A stretch of 64,000 bases of DNA, from NCBI RefSeq assembly GCF_004310285.1, contig NZ_SISF01000033.1:62001-126000 (forward strand), written 5' to 3'. The number at the start of each line of letters is the position of its first letter. Position 1 is the first letter of the stretch. The translations under genes were made by a program, and so were the position numbers. The DNA comes from Agrobacterium cavarae. GTDB taxonomy: Bacteria > Pseudomonadota > Alphaproteobacteria > Rhizobiales > Rhizobiaceae. The notes beneath the pieces were generated by a model. That model saw nothing but the letters and a program-made list of their open reading frames with translations. It did not search any database and had not been told where the DNA came from. Of the stretch, positions 53,654-62,071 are shown in pieces.

Positions 53654-54517
53654 CTACAATCTTTCCCACTTTGAAGGCACAATATCCGTGCTATCCCGCT
53701 CTGATGAACGAAACCATTGGGCGGGCGCTATCACGTGCTTTTCCTGACGCGGGTTCAGCCAAGCTCCCCACCAGCTGAAGGTGCTGTTGGCGATAATGTG
53801 GGAGTGGCACGCGGCCATAAGATGCATGTCTTCTGCATCTCTGCCGTCTGCCTGAGGCTCCACGAAGACAGCCCCATCAAATCTCGGAAGATTCGCTCTT
53901 GCCCATTCTGGGTCGTCGGAAAATATGAAAAAGGTTGGACTCGGAGTCTTGGCGGCCATCCTCGCCATTGCTTTCTCATACCAACTCGGCTCGCAGGTAC
54001 CGTGGATAGCGTTCGCCCTCTGATTTGTGACATAATCGCCTCTCCTTACATGGACGGATATTGGCTCCTCAACACTGCGGATCATAGAAAAAACGTTCTG
54101 TCTCTGGTGACTATAGCTTTGATTCAGTGAGAAGTCCTGACGGATAACGTCGGCATGCCGCACGAAATATTTCTCGCTCTGCCAGTAGCCGGAAAGGTGA
54201 GCAGGTCCCCGCCAATTCATAACGTTTGGATCAAAAGATTGGGTCTTCTCAAACAACTGGGGAATTCGCCCCCTATTTTTTAGTTTGGTGACAAGTCTTC
54301 CGAACAGACTCTTTCTGGGCGGATAGGGAATTTCCCCACGTTCCGCGACTTCATATATGATGTCGAATTGCTCGAGTTGAAAAGCGTGTACCGCGTAACG
54401 CTCCATTTCGGTCAGATCCAGCTTCAGGGTCTGATCGGTTTCGATAGAAAGCGCCCGCCCCACAGCATATTGAAACATCTGGTTGCCGAGACCACCAACG
54501 ATACGGGTAATGATCAC
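53654..54517 (-). CDS. GT11 alpha-1,2-fucosyltransferase
   Basis: This GT11 enzyme has about 287 residues. It begins IITRIVGGLGNQMFQYAVG and carries ISVHVRRGDYVTN, the HxRRGD donor motif, followed by FFIFSDDPEWARANL and the C-terminal HIIANSTFSWWGAWLNP signature. It adds L-fucose in alpha-1,2 linkage to galactose, as in H-type antigens and some O-antigens. The GTG at 54517, after AAGAGA, is preferred over an upstream codon because the family starts exactly there. It lies tail to tail with the broken GT10 gene and 47 bases after a GT25 gene. Confidence 0.92.
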   Translation of the reverse strand: MIITRIVGGLGNQMFQYAVGRALSIETDQTLKLDLTEMERYAVHAFQLEQFDIIYEVAERGEIPYPPRKSLFGRLVTKLKNRGRIPQLFEKTQSFDPNVMNWRGPAHLSGYWQSEKYFVRHADVIRQDFSLNQSYSHQRQNVFSMIRSVEEPISVHVRRGDYVTNQRANAIHGTCEPSWYEKAMARMAAKTPSPTFFIFSDDPEWARANLPRFDGAVFVEPQADGRDAEDMHLMAACHSHIIANSTFSWWGAWLNPRQEKHVIAPAQWFRSSERDSTDIVPSKWERL

Positions 54518-54564
54518 TCTCTTTTCTCGATCTTTCTGGTAATATAACCAAGCTGGCAGAAGAA

Positions 54565-55326
54565 CTATTTCGGCATTCTGCGCCAGCGGCCAAAGTAGCG
54601 AACATTGCACATGAAACGGAGTGTCTTATCGTAAATTCGGTAAACTTTGCGACGGAAACGAAATCTGCTCGACGGCTCATCTCGGGCAGTTCCGCCCCAA
54701 ATCTCGGACTTCTCCACTGTTTGAGCGGCATGTATAACCGGAGGTGGCGCGATATTGTAGCAATATATGCCATGACGCCAAAAACGATCGAGATGACAAT
54801 CAACCGGTTCGAACCAGACGTTCGCTGTCTCAATCAGTTGTTTCGCAGCGCCTGGAGATACAGCATAGCATGATGTCCCATGAGGCCCGATCTTGAGTCG
54901 GATGATATCTAGCCCTTTGGAGAGGCTCTCTATCCTGACCCAGCGCCGTCTTTTGTGACGAGAAAAGCGGATGACACCGTACTTTTCTATCTTGTCACAT
55001 GCAACCTCATAGGCACTCAGGAAATTGTCGTTCAGTGTCACGTCATCTTCGAAAATGAGCAGTGGTTTATCTTCAGCAACACATTGTTCCCAAAGTAAGT
55101 AATGGCTTGCGTAACATCCCAACTCACCGGGAGTCAGAATGTATCCGTGACGCATCTCAGACTTTAGGGGGTCGAAACGGCTGAAGAGCGGGTGAGGCTT
55201 GGCCCTTCCGTCGATGGCATCGAAAAAACGGTAGGGCAATCCTAATGGATCCAACAGTGCCCTCATCGCGGTACGACGCTCGTGGGAACGAGTTAAATTC
55301 ACTACGACGATATCAAGCTTTTCCAT
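54565..55326 (-). CDS. GT25 family glycosyltransferase
   Basis: This 253-residue GT25 protein has LDIVVVNLTRSHERRTAMRA, TPGELGCYASHYLLWEQCV, the metal site PLLIFEDDVTLND, and GTSCYAVSPGAAKQLIETAN. The ATG at 55326 matches other family members. Members with this layout often build the galactose acceptor to which fucose is then attached. Its position immediately upstream of the GT11 gene makes the two likely partners in one oligosaccharide branch, which is inference. Confidence 0.88.
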   Translation of the reverse strand: MEKLDIVVVNLTRSHERRTAMRALLDPLGLPYRFFDAIDGRAKPHPLFSRFDPLKSEMRHGYILTPGELGCYASHYLLWEQCVAEDKPLLIFEDDVTLNDNFLSAYEVACDKIEKYGVIRFSRHKRRRWVRIESLSKGLDIIRLKIGPHGTSCYAVSPGAAKQLIETANVWFEPVDCHLDRFWRHGIYCYNIAPPPVIHAAQTVEKSEIWGGTARDEPSSRFRFRRKVYRIYDKTLRFMCNVRYFGRWRRMPK

Positions 55327-55535
55327 GCGGGAATCCGAAACGAGTATTCCGCCCACTAGCACAAAGACGTCAGCGACAAAATTGGTATTCCTAAAACTTG
55401 TGAATTTATCCCGTTTGCTATCAGAAACGACCCCAAAGCCCATTCGCGAGGCCGACTATCGGGTTGCGCGGGCAGCAAAAGCGGACTTAAAACGGTATCG
55501 AAATCAGCAAGTCTAATTGAGGACAACATTTCGCT

Positions 55536-56276
55536 ATGCCAACAATCGATATTTGCCTCGTTGCCGGCCGTCGACCTGACCTGCTGAAAACAACGCTACA
55601 GAGCTTCAGCGCGTCCGTGTTCGAAAATTTTGACGTCGCGAACTTTTACGCAAACATCGACCCGATCTTCGGTGGTACAGATGACGAAAAACGGACGCAG
55701 GACGTTATCCGCTCATTTTTTCCTGACGCCCATATCACAACACCGGAAAATCCCAACTTCTGTACTGCAGTGAGGCGGAACTGGCTTTCAACGCAATCTC
55801 CGTTTGTGTTCCACCTTGAGGATGATTGGGTGGTAAACGAGAAAATTTTCTCAGCCGAGATACTCGAAATCTTTAGCAATAAGGATGTCGCACAGGTGTC
55901 GCTAAATCACTTCTACAAAAACTGGAATTATAAGCACGGCCCTTACCATCGCCAGTGGCCGCGGTGGAAAGTGCTAGGAATCAAATTCAAGTTGGGCTTT
56001 TCATTTCCTTGCTTCACTACGTCTCCATCCTTTCTCAGAGGAGATTTCGCGCGTAAGGCAGGCGCATTGATGGATGAACGCTTTGACCCAGAGAAGCAGT
56101 TTCATAACGACGTCAACCGCCCGCTCAAGAAGTTTATCAAACCTTATAAGAACTTCATTTATGGCGAACGCAAGCCTTACGTCATCACGGATACCGGACG
56201 CAACTGGCGTGACGAGCGGAAGATAAAAAAGACGCTCGTCAACAGCACGTCGTCCTGGGAAACAACTGAAAGTTGA
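55536..56276 (+). CDS. GT-A fold glycosyltransferase
   Basis: This 246-residue protein has a GT-A-like start (IDICLVAGRRPDLLKTTLQS), a DDW metal/donor motif in FVFHLEDDWVVNEK, and a C-terminal acceptor half with PSFLRGDFARKAGALMDERF. It resembles GT2-like enzymes without a membrane tail. The donor and linkage are unknown. It is divergent from the GT25 gene and ends the glycan region next to the Lrp gene; codon use is AT-richer than in the flanking core genes. Confidence 0.65.
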   Translation: MPTIDICLVAGRRPDLLKTTLQSFSASVFENFDVANFYANIDPIFGGTDDEKRTQDVIRSFFPDAHITTPENPNFCTAVRRNWLSTQSPFVFHLEDDWVVNEKIFSAEILEIFSNKDVAQVSLNHFYKNWNYKHGPYHRQWPRWKVLGIKFKLGFSFPCFTTSPSFLRGDFARKAGALMDERFDPEKQFHNDVNRPLKKFIKPYKNFIYGERKPYVITDTGRNWRDERKIKKTLVNSTSSWETTES

Positions 56277-56297
56277 CGATGAAGGGGTTCACTCCCC

Positions 56298-56765
56298 TCA
56301 AACCTCAACCAATCCCAACCGCTTCACCTGCCGGATGGTCAACATCGTCCGCACCGTCTCCACATGCTCGTCGGCGGTCAGCACCTCGATGACGAAATCC
56401 TGAAACTGCGTGAGATTTTCGGCCACGCAGTGAAGCAGGAAGTCGCTGTCGCCGGAAACCATCCAGGCCTGGCGCACCAGCGGCCACCCGTCGGTGGCGG
56501 CGGCGAAGGCTTTGAGGTTGGCTTCGGACTGGCGCTTCAGGCCGACCATGCAGAAGGCCACGAGATCGAAGCCGAGCTTGGGGGCATTCAGCATCGCGTG
56601 GTAGCCCTCGATGATGCCGGCCTCTTCCAGCTTGCGCACGCGGCGAAGGCAGGGCGGCGCAGAGATGCCGACGCGGTCGGCGAGCTCGACATTGGTCATG
56701 CGGCCGTCGCGCTGCAGTTCACGCAAGATTTTGAGATCGATGGCATCGAGTTCGACGCTGGCCAC
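56298..56765 (-). CDS. Lrp/AsnC family transcriptional regulator
   Basis: This 155-residue regulator has an N-terminal helix-turn-helix (DLKILRELQRDGRMTNVELA, GISAPPCLRRVRKLEEAGI) and a C-terminal RAM ligand/oligomer domain (GLKRQSEANLKAFAAAT, VSGDSDFLLHCVAENL). It is divergent from trxB with 238 bases between starts. Such regulators usually respond to amino acids. Whether it controls trxB is not evident. Confidence 0.92.
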   Translation of the reverse strand: MASVELDAIDLKILRELQRDGRMTNVELADRVGISAPPCLRRVRKLEEAGIIEGYHAMLNAPKLGFDLVAFCMVGLKRQSEANLKAFAAATDGWPLVRQAWMVSGDSDFLLHCVAENLTQFQDFVIEVLTADEHVETVRTMLTIRQVKRLGLVEV

Positions 56766-57003
56766 GCATGCATTCCTTCGTCAGCGGTTGTGTGCTTCCT
56801 TCTACTCCACGCGACGGGATTCGCAATAATCCGTCGTGCTCGCGACACAAAATTACGTGTTCTGTTGCAACTGCCTTGTTGGTAATGCAAGGCTGCCCTT
56901 GAATATCGGCACTGGACACCCTTAAATGCTGCGCAGGAAGGGTATCTATCCTGGCGCCACCTCCAAATCCGGCTGCCTGCACCCTGTTGAAAGGAACCGT
57001 CCC

Positions 57004-57978
57004 ATGTCCGCCCGCCACACAAAGGTTTTGATCATCGGCTCCGGCCCCGCCGGTTACACCGCAGCCATCTATGCTGCCCGCGCCATGCTGGAGCCTGTGC
57101 TGATTGCCGGCATGGAGCAGGGTGGCCAATTGATGATCACCACGGATGTGGAAAATTATCCAGGTTATGCCGACCCGATCCAGGGCCCGTTCCTGATGGA
57201 TCAGATGCTGAAGCAGGCGCAGCATGTCGGCGCTGAGATCGTCAACGACCTGGTCACTGAGGTCGAGACCACTGTCCGCCCCTTCACCGTCAAGACCGAC
57301 TCCGGCGCGGTCTGGACAGCCGACACGCTGATCATTTCCACGGGCGCCAAGGCGAAGTGGCTGGGCATCGAAAGCGAACAGCACTTTCAGGGCTTTGGCG
57401 TTTCCGCCTGCGCCACCTGCGATGGCTTCTTCTATCGCAACAGGGACGTGATCGTGGTCGGCGGCGGTAACTCCGCCGTGGAGGAAGCACTTTATCTCGC
57501 CAATATCGCCAAGTCGGTCACCGTCGTGCATCGTCGCGACAGTTTCCGCTCGGAAAAGATTTTGCAGGAGCGCCTCTTCGCCAAGGAGAATGTGAAGATC
57601 CTGTGGAACACCGAGGTTGCCGAAATCACCGGCACGCCGGCCAAGCCACCCATGCCACCGTCTGTCACTGGTGCACGTCTGCGCAACACCAAGAGCGGTG
57701 AGATCACTGAAATGCCGATCCACGGCGTCTTTGTGGCGATCGGTCATGCACCGGCGGTCGAACTGTTCAAGGACAAGCTGAAGCTGAAGCCAAACGGCTA
57801 CATGTGGACGGCACCGGATTCGACGGCAACGGATGTCGAAGGCATTTTCGCCGCAGGCGACGTTACCGACGATACCTATCGCCAAGCCATCACCGCGGCC
57901 GGAATGGGTTGCATGGCGGCTCTCGAAGCCGAACGTTATCTCGCGGCACAGGCGCCGCTGGCCGTTGCAGCCGAATAA
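57004..57978 (+). CDS. trxB: Thioredoxin reductase
   Basis: This 324-residue flavoenzyme passes electrons from NADPH to thioredoxin. FAD binding is at VLIIGSGPAGYTAAIYAARA, the redox-active pair is in SACATCDGFFY, NADPH binding is at VIVVGGGNSAVEEALYLA, and the FAD closing motif is GIFAAGDVTDDTYRQAITAA. The ATG at 57004 has AAGGAA upstream. The LysR gene lsrB starts 18 bases after its stop, so the two are probably co-transcribed. Confidence 0.97.
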   Translation: MSARHTKVLIIGSGPAGYTAAIYAARAMLEPVLIAGMEQGGQLMITTDVENYPGYADPIQGPFLMDQMLKQAQHVGAEIVNDLVTEVETTVRPFTVKTDSGAVWTADTLIISTGAKAKWLGIESEQHFQGFGVSACATCDGFFYRNRDVIVVGGGNSAVEEALYLANIAKSVTVVHRRDSFRSEKILQERLFAKENVKILWNTEVAEITGTPAKPPMPPSVTGARLRNTKSGEITEMPIHGVFVAIGHAPAVELFKDKLKLKPNGYMWTAPDSTATDVEGIFAAGDVTDDTYRQAITAAGMGCMAALEAERYLAAQAPLAVAAE

Positions 57979-57996
57979 AGAAGGGCACCAAACCGC

Positions 57997-58899
57997 ATGC
58001 CTATGCCATTGGACTGGGACAAACTGCGCATATTTCATGCGGCTGCCGAAGCTGGATCCTTCACCCACGCAGCGGACAAGCTGCATCTGTCCCAGTCCGC
58101 CATCAGCCGCCAGGTCAGCGCGCTGGAGCAGGATGTCGGCGTCAAGCTCTTTCACCGCCACGCGCGCGGCCTGATCCTCACCGAACAGGGCGAATTGCTC
58201 TATCGAACTGCGCATGACGTTTTGCTGAAGCTCGAAACCGTCAAGATGCAACTGACGGAGACGACCGAGAAGCCAAGCGGCAAACTGCGTGTCACCACCA
58301 CCGTCGGCCTCGGCCAAGGCTGGCTGACGGACAAGGTGCAGGAGTTTCTCCAGCTTTATCCGGAAATGGCGATCCAGCTCATCCTCGACAATGAGGAGTT
58401 GGACGTGAACATGCGTCATGCGGATTGCGCCATCCGCCTGCGCCAGCCACAGCAGTCGGATCTCATTCAGCGCAAGCTCTTCACCGTGCATATGCACGTC
58501 TATGCCGCGCCCTCCTATATCAACCGATATGGAGAGCCGCAGTCGATCGAGGATCTCGACAACCACAAGATCATCTCGTTTGGCGAGCCTGCACCCAACT
58601 ACCTTCTGGACGTGAACTGGCTGGAAAATGCCGGGCGCTCATCCGACAACACCCGGCTTGCCCACCTGCAGATCAACAGCCAGACCTCGATCAAGCGCGC
58701 CTGTCTGCTGGGAATCGGCATTGCCTGCCTTCCTGATTATATTGTGGGACGCGATCCAGGTCTCATTCAGCTGTCGCTTCCGGCCGATATTCCATCCTTC
58801 GATACCTATTTCTGCTACCCGGACGAGATGAAGAACGCCGCCAAGCTGAAAGCCTTCCGCGACTTCATCGTGGCAAAGGCCCGCAACTGGAACTTCTGA
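57997..58899 (+). CDS. lsrB: LysR-type regulator LsrB/VtlR
   Basis: This 300-residue LysR protein has the DNA-binding start LRIFHAAAEAGSFTHAADKL, SQSAISRQVSALEQDVGVKL, and a ligand domain with cysteines at about 144, 236, 244 and 273. Position (after trxB, before tandem AbcR sRNAs and an ArsR gene) and sequence match LsrB of Sinorhizobium, a redox-responsive regulator of lipopolysaccharide and glutathione genes, and VtlR of Brucella and Agrobacterium, which activates the AbcR2 sRNA. The two roles may coexist. The name rests on context and memory. Confidence 0.85.
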   Translation: MPMPLDWDKLRIFHAAAEAGSFTHAADKLHLSQSAISRQVSALEQDVGVKLFHRHARGLILTEQGELLYRTAHDVLLKLETVKMQLTETTEKPSGKLRVTTTVGLGQGWLTDKVQEFLQLYPEMAIQLILDNEELDVNMRHADCAIRLRQPQQSDLIQRKLFTVHMHVYAAPSYINRYGEPQSIEDLDNHKIISFGEPAPNYLLDVNWLENAGRSSDNTRLAHLQINSQTSIKRACLLGIGIACLPDYIVGRDPGLIQLSLPADIPSFDTYFCYPDEMKNAAKLKAFRDFIVAKARNWNF

Positions 58900-59090
58900 C
58901 GCGTCACTCAGTGGCTGAAAGATGAACCAATACAAGGCGATGAGCGGTACCATAGTGCCGAATTTCATCTCGGCGCAGTGGCAGCCTTGCGAAGAAAATA
59001 TGACAAAACAGGCAAGCAATGCACAGCACGCATGCCTGTCTTGCACAAAAAAGAGTTGAAGCCTGCCCATAAAAGCATCATATCGCACAT

Positions 59091-59209
59091 AGCTGATGCA
59101 CACGGCGGCTTTTCCTCCCAGTTCCGCCGCATCAGCTGTTCCCCTCTGGAGGTTTTTTGACCTTCACAATTACAAGGGCCCTGGAGCAATCCGGCGGCCC
59201 TCTTTTTTT
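59091..59209 (+). ncRNA. AbcR/alpha-r15-type small RNA, first copy
   Basis: A promoter-like pair TTGAAG (59056) and CATATC (59079) with a 17-base spacer precedes this transcript. The 5' hairpin pairs GCTGATGC with GCATCAGC and GGCGG with CCGCC. A single-stranded GTTCCCCTCTGGAGGTTTTT stretch follows. The end is a terminator, AGGGCC with GGCCCT, then seven T. AbcR RNAs bind Hfq and silence ABC-transporter mRNAs for amino acids in rhizobia. The tandem arrangement next to lsrB and an ArsR gene is the known alpha-r15 location. The exact 5' end is estimated from the promoter. Confidence 0.85.
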
Positions 59210-59291
59210 ACCCGCAATAATTTTCTGGATTTGAATGCATTATTAAGGGAAATTGCCCTTGTTTCCAGCGTATTCCGCCTCCATATCTTGA

Positions 59292-59389
59292 TCAGCACCC
59301 GACGCTTTCCAGTTGTCCGGTGCTGTTCCCCTCTGGAGGTTTTTACCTTCAAAACTGTCGGCCGCGGAGAAATCCAGCGGCCTTTTTTT
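59292..59389 (+). ncRNA. AbcR/alpha-r15-type small RNA, second copy
   Basis: This copy has TTGTTT (59259) and CATATC (59282) with a 17-base spacer, then a 5' hairpin CAGCACC/GGTGCTG enclosing GAC/GTC. The same unpaired block TGTTCCCCTCTGGAGG follows, and it ends in the terminator GGCCGC/GCGGCC with eight T. The shared block marks it as a sibling of the first copy; the stems differ in sequence but not in layout. Which copy is AbcR1 and which AbcR2 cannot be decided here. Confidence 0.85.
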
Positions 59390-59467
59390 TGAGATAAATT
59401 CCCACCATTCCTTGATATCGAAAATTCTCGATATAAATATCATGATGTTTAGATATGCAGGAATGAG

Positions 59468-59758
59468 ATGAACCCCGAAGACGCATTGAAAGCCATCGCC
59501 CATCCGGTGCGGCTGAAGTTTCTCAACTGGCTGAAAAAGCCTGAGAACCACTTCAACCAGGCGCACCCTTTCAGCATGGGCGTATGTGCACATCAATTCG
59601 AAATCAGTGGTCTGTCGCAGTCCACTGTCTCGTCCCATCTCGCAGCCTTGCAGGCGGCCGGTCTCGTCCGCTCGCGCAAGGTTGGCCAGTGGAATTTCTA
59701 TGAACGTGACGAAGAAAACATCGCCAAGTTTCTGGCCTATCTGAACGAAACCCTTTGA
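59468..59758 (+). CDS. ArsR family transcriptional regulator
   Basis: This 96-residue winged-helix protein starts NPEDALKAIAHPVRLKFLNW and has the recognition helix ISGLSQSTVSSHLAALQAAG and the wing LVRSRKVGQWNFYERDEENI. A single Cys (GVCAHQFE) lies before the recognition helix, so a metal or redox switch is possible but the usual CxC metal motif is absent. It lies 49 bases before the OYE gene and probably regulates it. An AAGCAGGAATGAG leader with GGAATGAG precedes its ATG. Confidence 0.9.
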   Translation: MNPEDALKAIAHPVRLKFLNWLKKPENHFNQAHPFSMGVCAHQFEISGLSQSTVSSHLAALQAAGLVRSRKVGQWNFYERDEENIAKFLAYLNETL

Positions 59759-59807
59759 CGTATTGGCGCAATCGCTGCGCTCCCTATCAACAGGAAGAGA
59801 AAGCACC

Positions 59808-60920
59808 ATGACCAAACTGTTCGAACCCGCGCAGGCTGGCGATATCGCCCTGGCAAACCGCGTCGTGATGGCGCCGCTGACCCGCAATCGGTCCCCGGGT
59901 GCGATCCCGAACAACCTCAACGCCACCTATTACGAGCAGCGGGCAACCGCAGGCCTGATCATCACCGAAGGCACACCCGTCTCGCAGCAGGGCCAGGGCT
60001 ATGCCGATGTTCCAGGCCTCTACAAGCAGGAAGCAATTGAAGGCTGGCAGAAGGTCACCGATGGCGTTCACAAAGTGGGCGGCAAGATCGTCGCGCAGAT
60101 CTGGCATGTTGGGCGTATCTCGCACACCTCGCTGCAGCCGCATGGCGGCCAGCCCGTCGCCCCCTCCGCCATCAAGGCAAAGTCCAAGACCTACATCATC
60201 AACGATGACGGCACCGGGTCCTTCGCCGAAACATCCGAGCCGCGCGAACTTGGTACCGCTGAAATTCCGGTCATCCTGGAAGATTTTCGTAAGGGCGCAC
60301 GCGCTGCCATCGAGGCAGGTTTCGACGGCGTCGAGATCCATGCCGCCAATGGCTACCTGATCGACCAGTTCCTGAAGTCCGGCACCAACCAGCGCACCGA
60401 TAACTATGGCGGCTCGATTGAGAACCGTGCACGCTTCCTGCTGGAGGTGGTGGACATCGTTGCCAAGGAGATTGGTGCGGGCCGCACCGGCATTCGCCTG
60501 TCTCCCGTCACGCCTGCCAACGACATTGTCGAGACCGACCCGCAGCCACTCTTCAACTACGTCGTGAAAGAGCTTGGCTCCCGAGGCCTTGCTTTCATCC
60601 ACGTGATCGAAGGCGCAACCGGTGGCCCGCGTGATTTCAAGCAGGGCGACAAGCCTTTCGATTACGCTGCCCTGAAAGCTGCTTACGTTGAAGCTGGCGG
60701 CAAGGGACTGTGGATCGCCAATAATGGCTACGACCGTGCATCCGCCATCGAAGCCGTAGACAGCGGCAAGGCCGATGCCATTGCCTTTGGCAAGGCCTTC
60801 ATCGCCAATCCGGATCTCGTTCAGCGCCTGAAGGACAATGCGCCGCTGAATGAACCGAACCAGCAAACCTTCTACGGCGGCGGCGCGGAAGGCTACACCG
60901 ACTATCCGGCGCTTGCCTGA
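59808..60920 (+). CDS. Old yellow enzyme family alkene reductase (NemA-like)
   Basis: This 370-residue FMN-dependent barrel enzyme reduces activated C=C bonds and nitro-esters with NADPH. It has LFEPAQAGDIALANRVVMAP, then AQIWHVGRISH, and the substrate-binding His/Asn pair in EIHAANGYLIDQFLKSGTN. The phosphate-binding end is ADAIAFGKAFIANPDLV. The ATG at 59808 follows AGGAAGAGA. With an ArsR-type regulator directly upstream, it resembles nemR-nemA type electrophile-responsive units, though the regulator family differs. Confidence 0.92.
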   Translation: MTKLFEPAQAGDIALANRVVMAPLTRNRSPGAIPNNLNATYYEQRATAGLIITEGTPVSQQGQGYADVPGLYKQEAIEGWQKVTDGVHKVGGKIVAQIWHVGRISHTSLQPHGGQPVAPSAIKAKSKTYIINDDGTGSFAETSEPRELGTAEIPVILEDFRKGARAAIEAGFDGVEIHAANGYLIDQFLKSGTNQRTDNYGGSIENRARFLLEVVDIVAKEIGAGRTGIRLSPVTPANDIVETDPQPLFNYVVKELGSRGLAFIHVIEGATGGPRDFKQGDKPFDYAALKAAYVEAGGKGLWIANNGYDRASAIEAVDSGKADAIAFGKAFIANPDLVQRLKDNAPLNEPNQQTFYGGGAEGYTDYPALA

Positions 60921-60933
60921 TCAGAGATTGAAC

Positions 60934-60967
60934 GCCGCGCACCTCAAACGGGTGCGCGGCTTTCGTT
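60934..60967 (+). terminator. Intrinsic terminator of the OYE gene
   Basis: GCCGCGCACC (60934-60943) pairs perfectly with GGTGCGCGGC (60951-60960), followed by TTTCGTT. The stem overlaps the last codons of the convergent SDR gene. Confidence 0.75.
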
Positions 60968-61969
60968 GCGGGCTAGGTCCATCCCTGAGCCGGCAGAATA
61001 TGGCTCAAGGCAATCCAAATCCTCGAGCGTCGCAAAGACTGCCGCATCGATCGGCGTGCGCGGCTCGTCGCCAAGAAACCCCACAAGCTTCTCATTGCTC
61101 ATCCTCACTTCCTTTTGCCAGAGATAACGCATCTCCAGGATTTCCTTGAACAGCGGGACGAAGGGTGCGCAGATGCGAAACAACCACCATGGAACGCGCT
61201 TCATCTTAACGTGGTGCCCAACGACGCGCTCGATGGCGGCAGGCAAGTGGCGCCCATTCGCATCCCAGAAGCCTTCCATGTGAAAGACAGCGAAGGGTGG
61301 TAGCTCATCGGCACGCGCGAGCAGACGCATCATCGTCTCCGCCACATCCGGAAGATAGGCCCATTGGTGGCCGATCCCGGGTCTTCCCGGATTGGAGACG
61401 GCGCGCACAGGCTTTCCGGGCTGAATGAGACCCTGGCTAAACCAGTTGTTGCGCGCCTTCGGTCCAAAGAAATCTCCGGCGCGAACGATCAGCACCGGCA
61501 CGCCGCGCGTTGATGCCGCGCGCAAGCGGTCTTCCATCTCCACGCGGATCTTTCCCTTGCGCGTCGTCGGCCTCTGCGGGCTGTCCTCCTTCAGCAAGGG
61601 AAACGCATCGGGGCCGAAATTATAGACGGTGCCGGGCAGCAATACGCGCGCACCGACTGTCTCCGCCGCATTGATGGCATTATCGAGCATGGGGAGAACT
61701 AGCGTCTCCCAGTTTCGATAACCGGGTGGGTTGACCGCATGAACGATGAGCGAGACGCCTTGCGCGGCTCGCAATACATCTTCCGCCATCATCACGTCAC
61801 CGACGCACCATTCCATCATCGGGTGGTGAGAGGTTGGCGCCTTATCCCTGACGAGCGCCCGCACCTTCCAGCCTCGTCCAAGCAGAGCTTCGGTAATGTG
61901 CCCGCCAATGCCACCGCGGGCGCCAAGAACCAGTGCTGTTTGCTGCTCGCGCTCTTTTTCCTCGGCCAT
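60944..61969 (-). CDS. NAD(P)-binding SDR/epimerase family protein
   Basis: This 341-residue atypical extended SDR has the nucleotide-binding TALVLGARGGIGGHITEALL, GDVMMAEDVLRAAQGVSLIV, a possible catalytic tyrosine in LLPGTVYNFGPDAFP, and VLIVRAGDFFGP. The substrate is unknown. The ATG at 61969 with GGATTGGAG upstream is preferred to a TTG at 61981. It is divergent from a LysR gene 102 bases away, which probably controls it. Confidence 0.8.
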   Translation of the reverse strand: MAEEKEREQQTALVLGARGGIGGHITEALLGRGWKVRALVRDKAPTSHHPMMEWCVGDVMMAEDVLRAAQGVSLIVHAVNPPGYRNWETLVLPMLDNAINAAETVGARVLLPGTVYNFGPDAFPLLKEDSPQRPTTRKGKIRVEMEDRLRAASTRGVPVLIVRAGDFFGPKARNNWFSQGLIQPGKPVRAVSNPGRPGIGHQWAYLPDVAETMMRLLARADELPPFAVFHMEGFWDANGRHLPAAIERVVGHHVKMKRVPWWLFRICAPFVPLFKEILEMRYLWQKEVRMSNEKLVGFLGDEPRTPIDAAVFATLEDLDCLEPYSAGSGMDLARNESRAPV

Positions 61970-62071
61970 GATGAACTCCAATCCTTTTAGGCAACCGTTC
62001 TGGACTGGAGCATGGACGAAAAGATTGCTATACAGTATTAGCTAAACACGTTTACCGGCCATACAAAAATT

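Noticed and set aside
56719..58566. 615-residue open frame on the minus strand
   Set aside because: Antisense of trxB and lsrB, both firmly identified.
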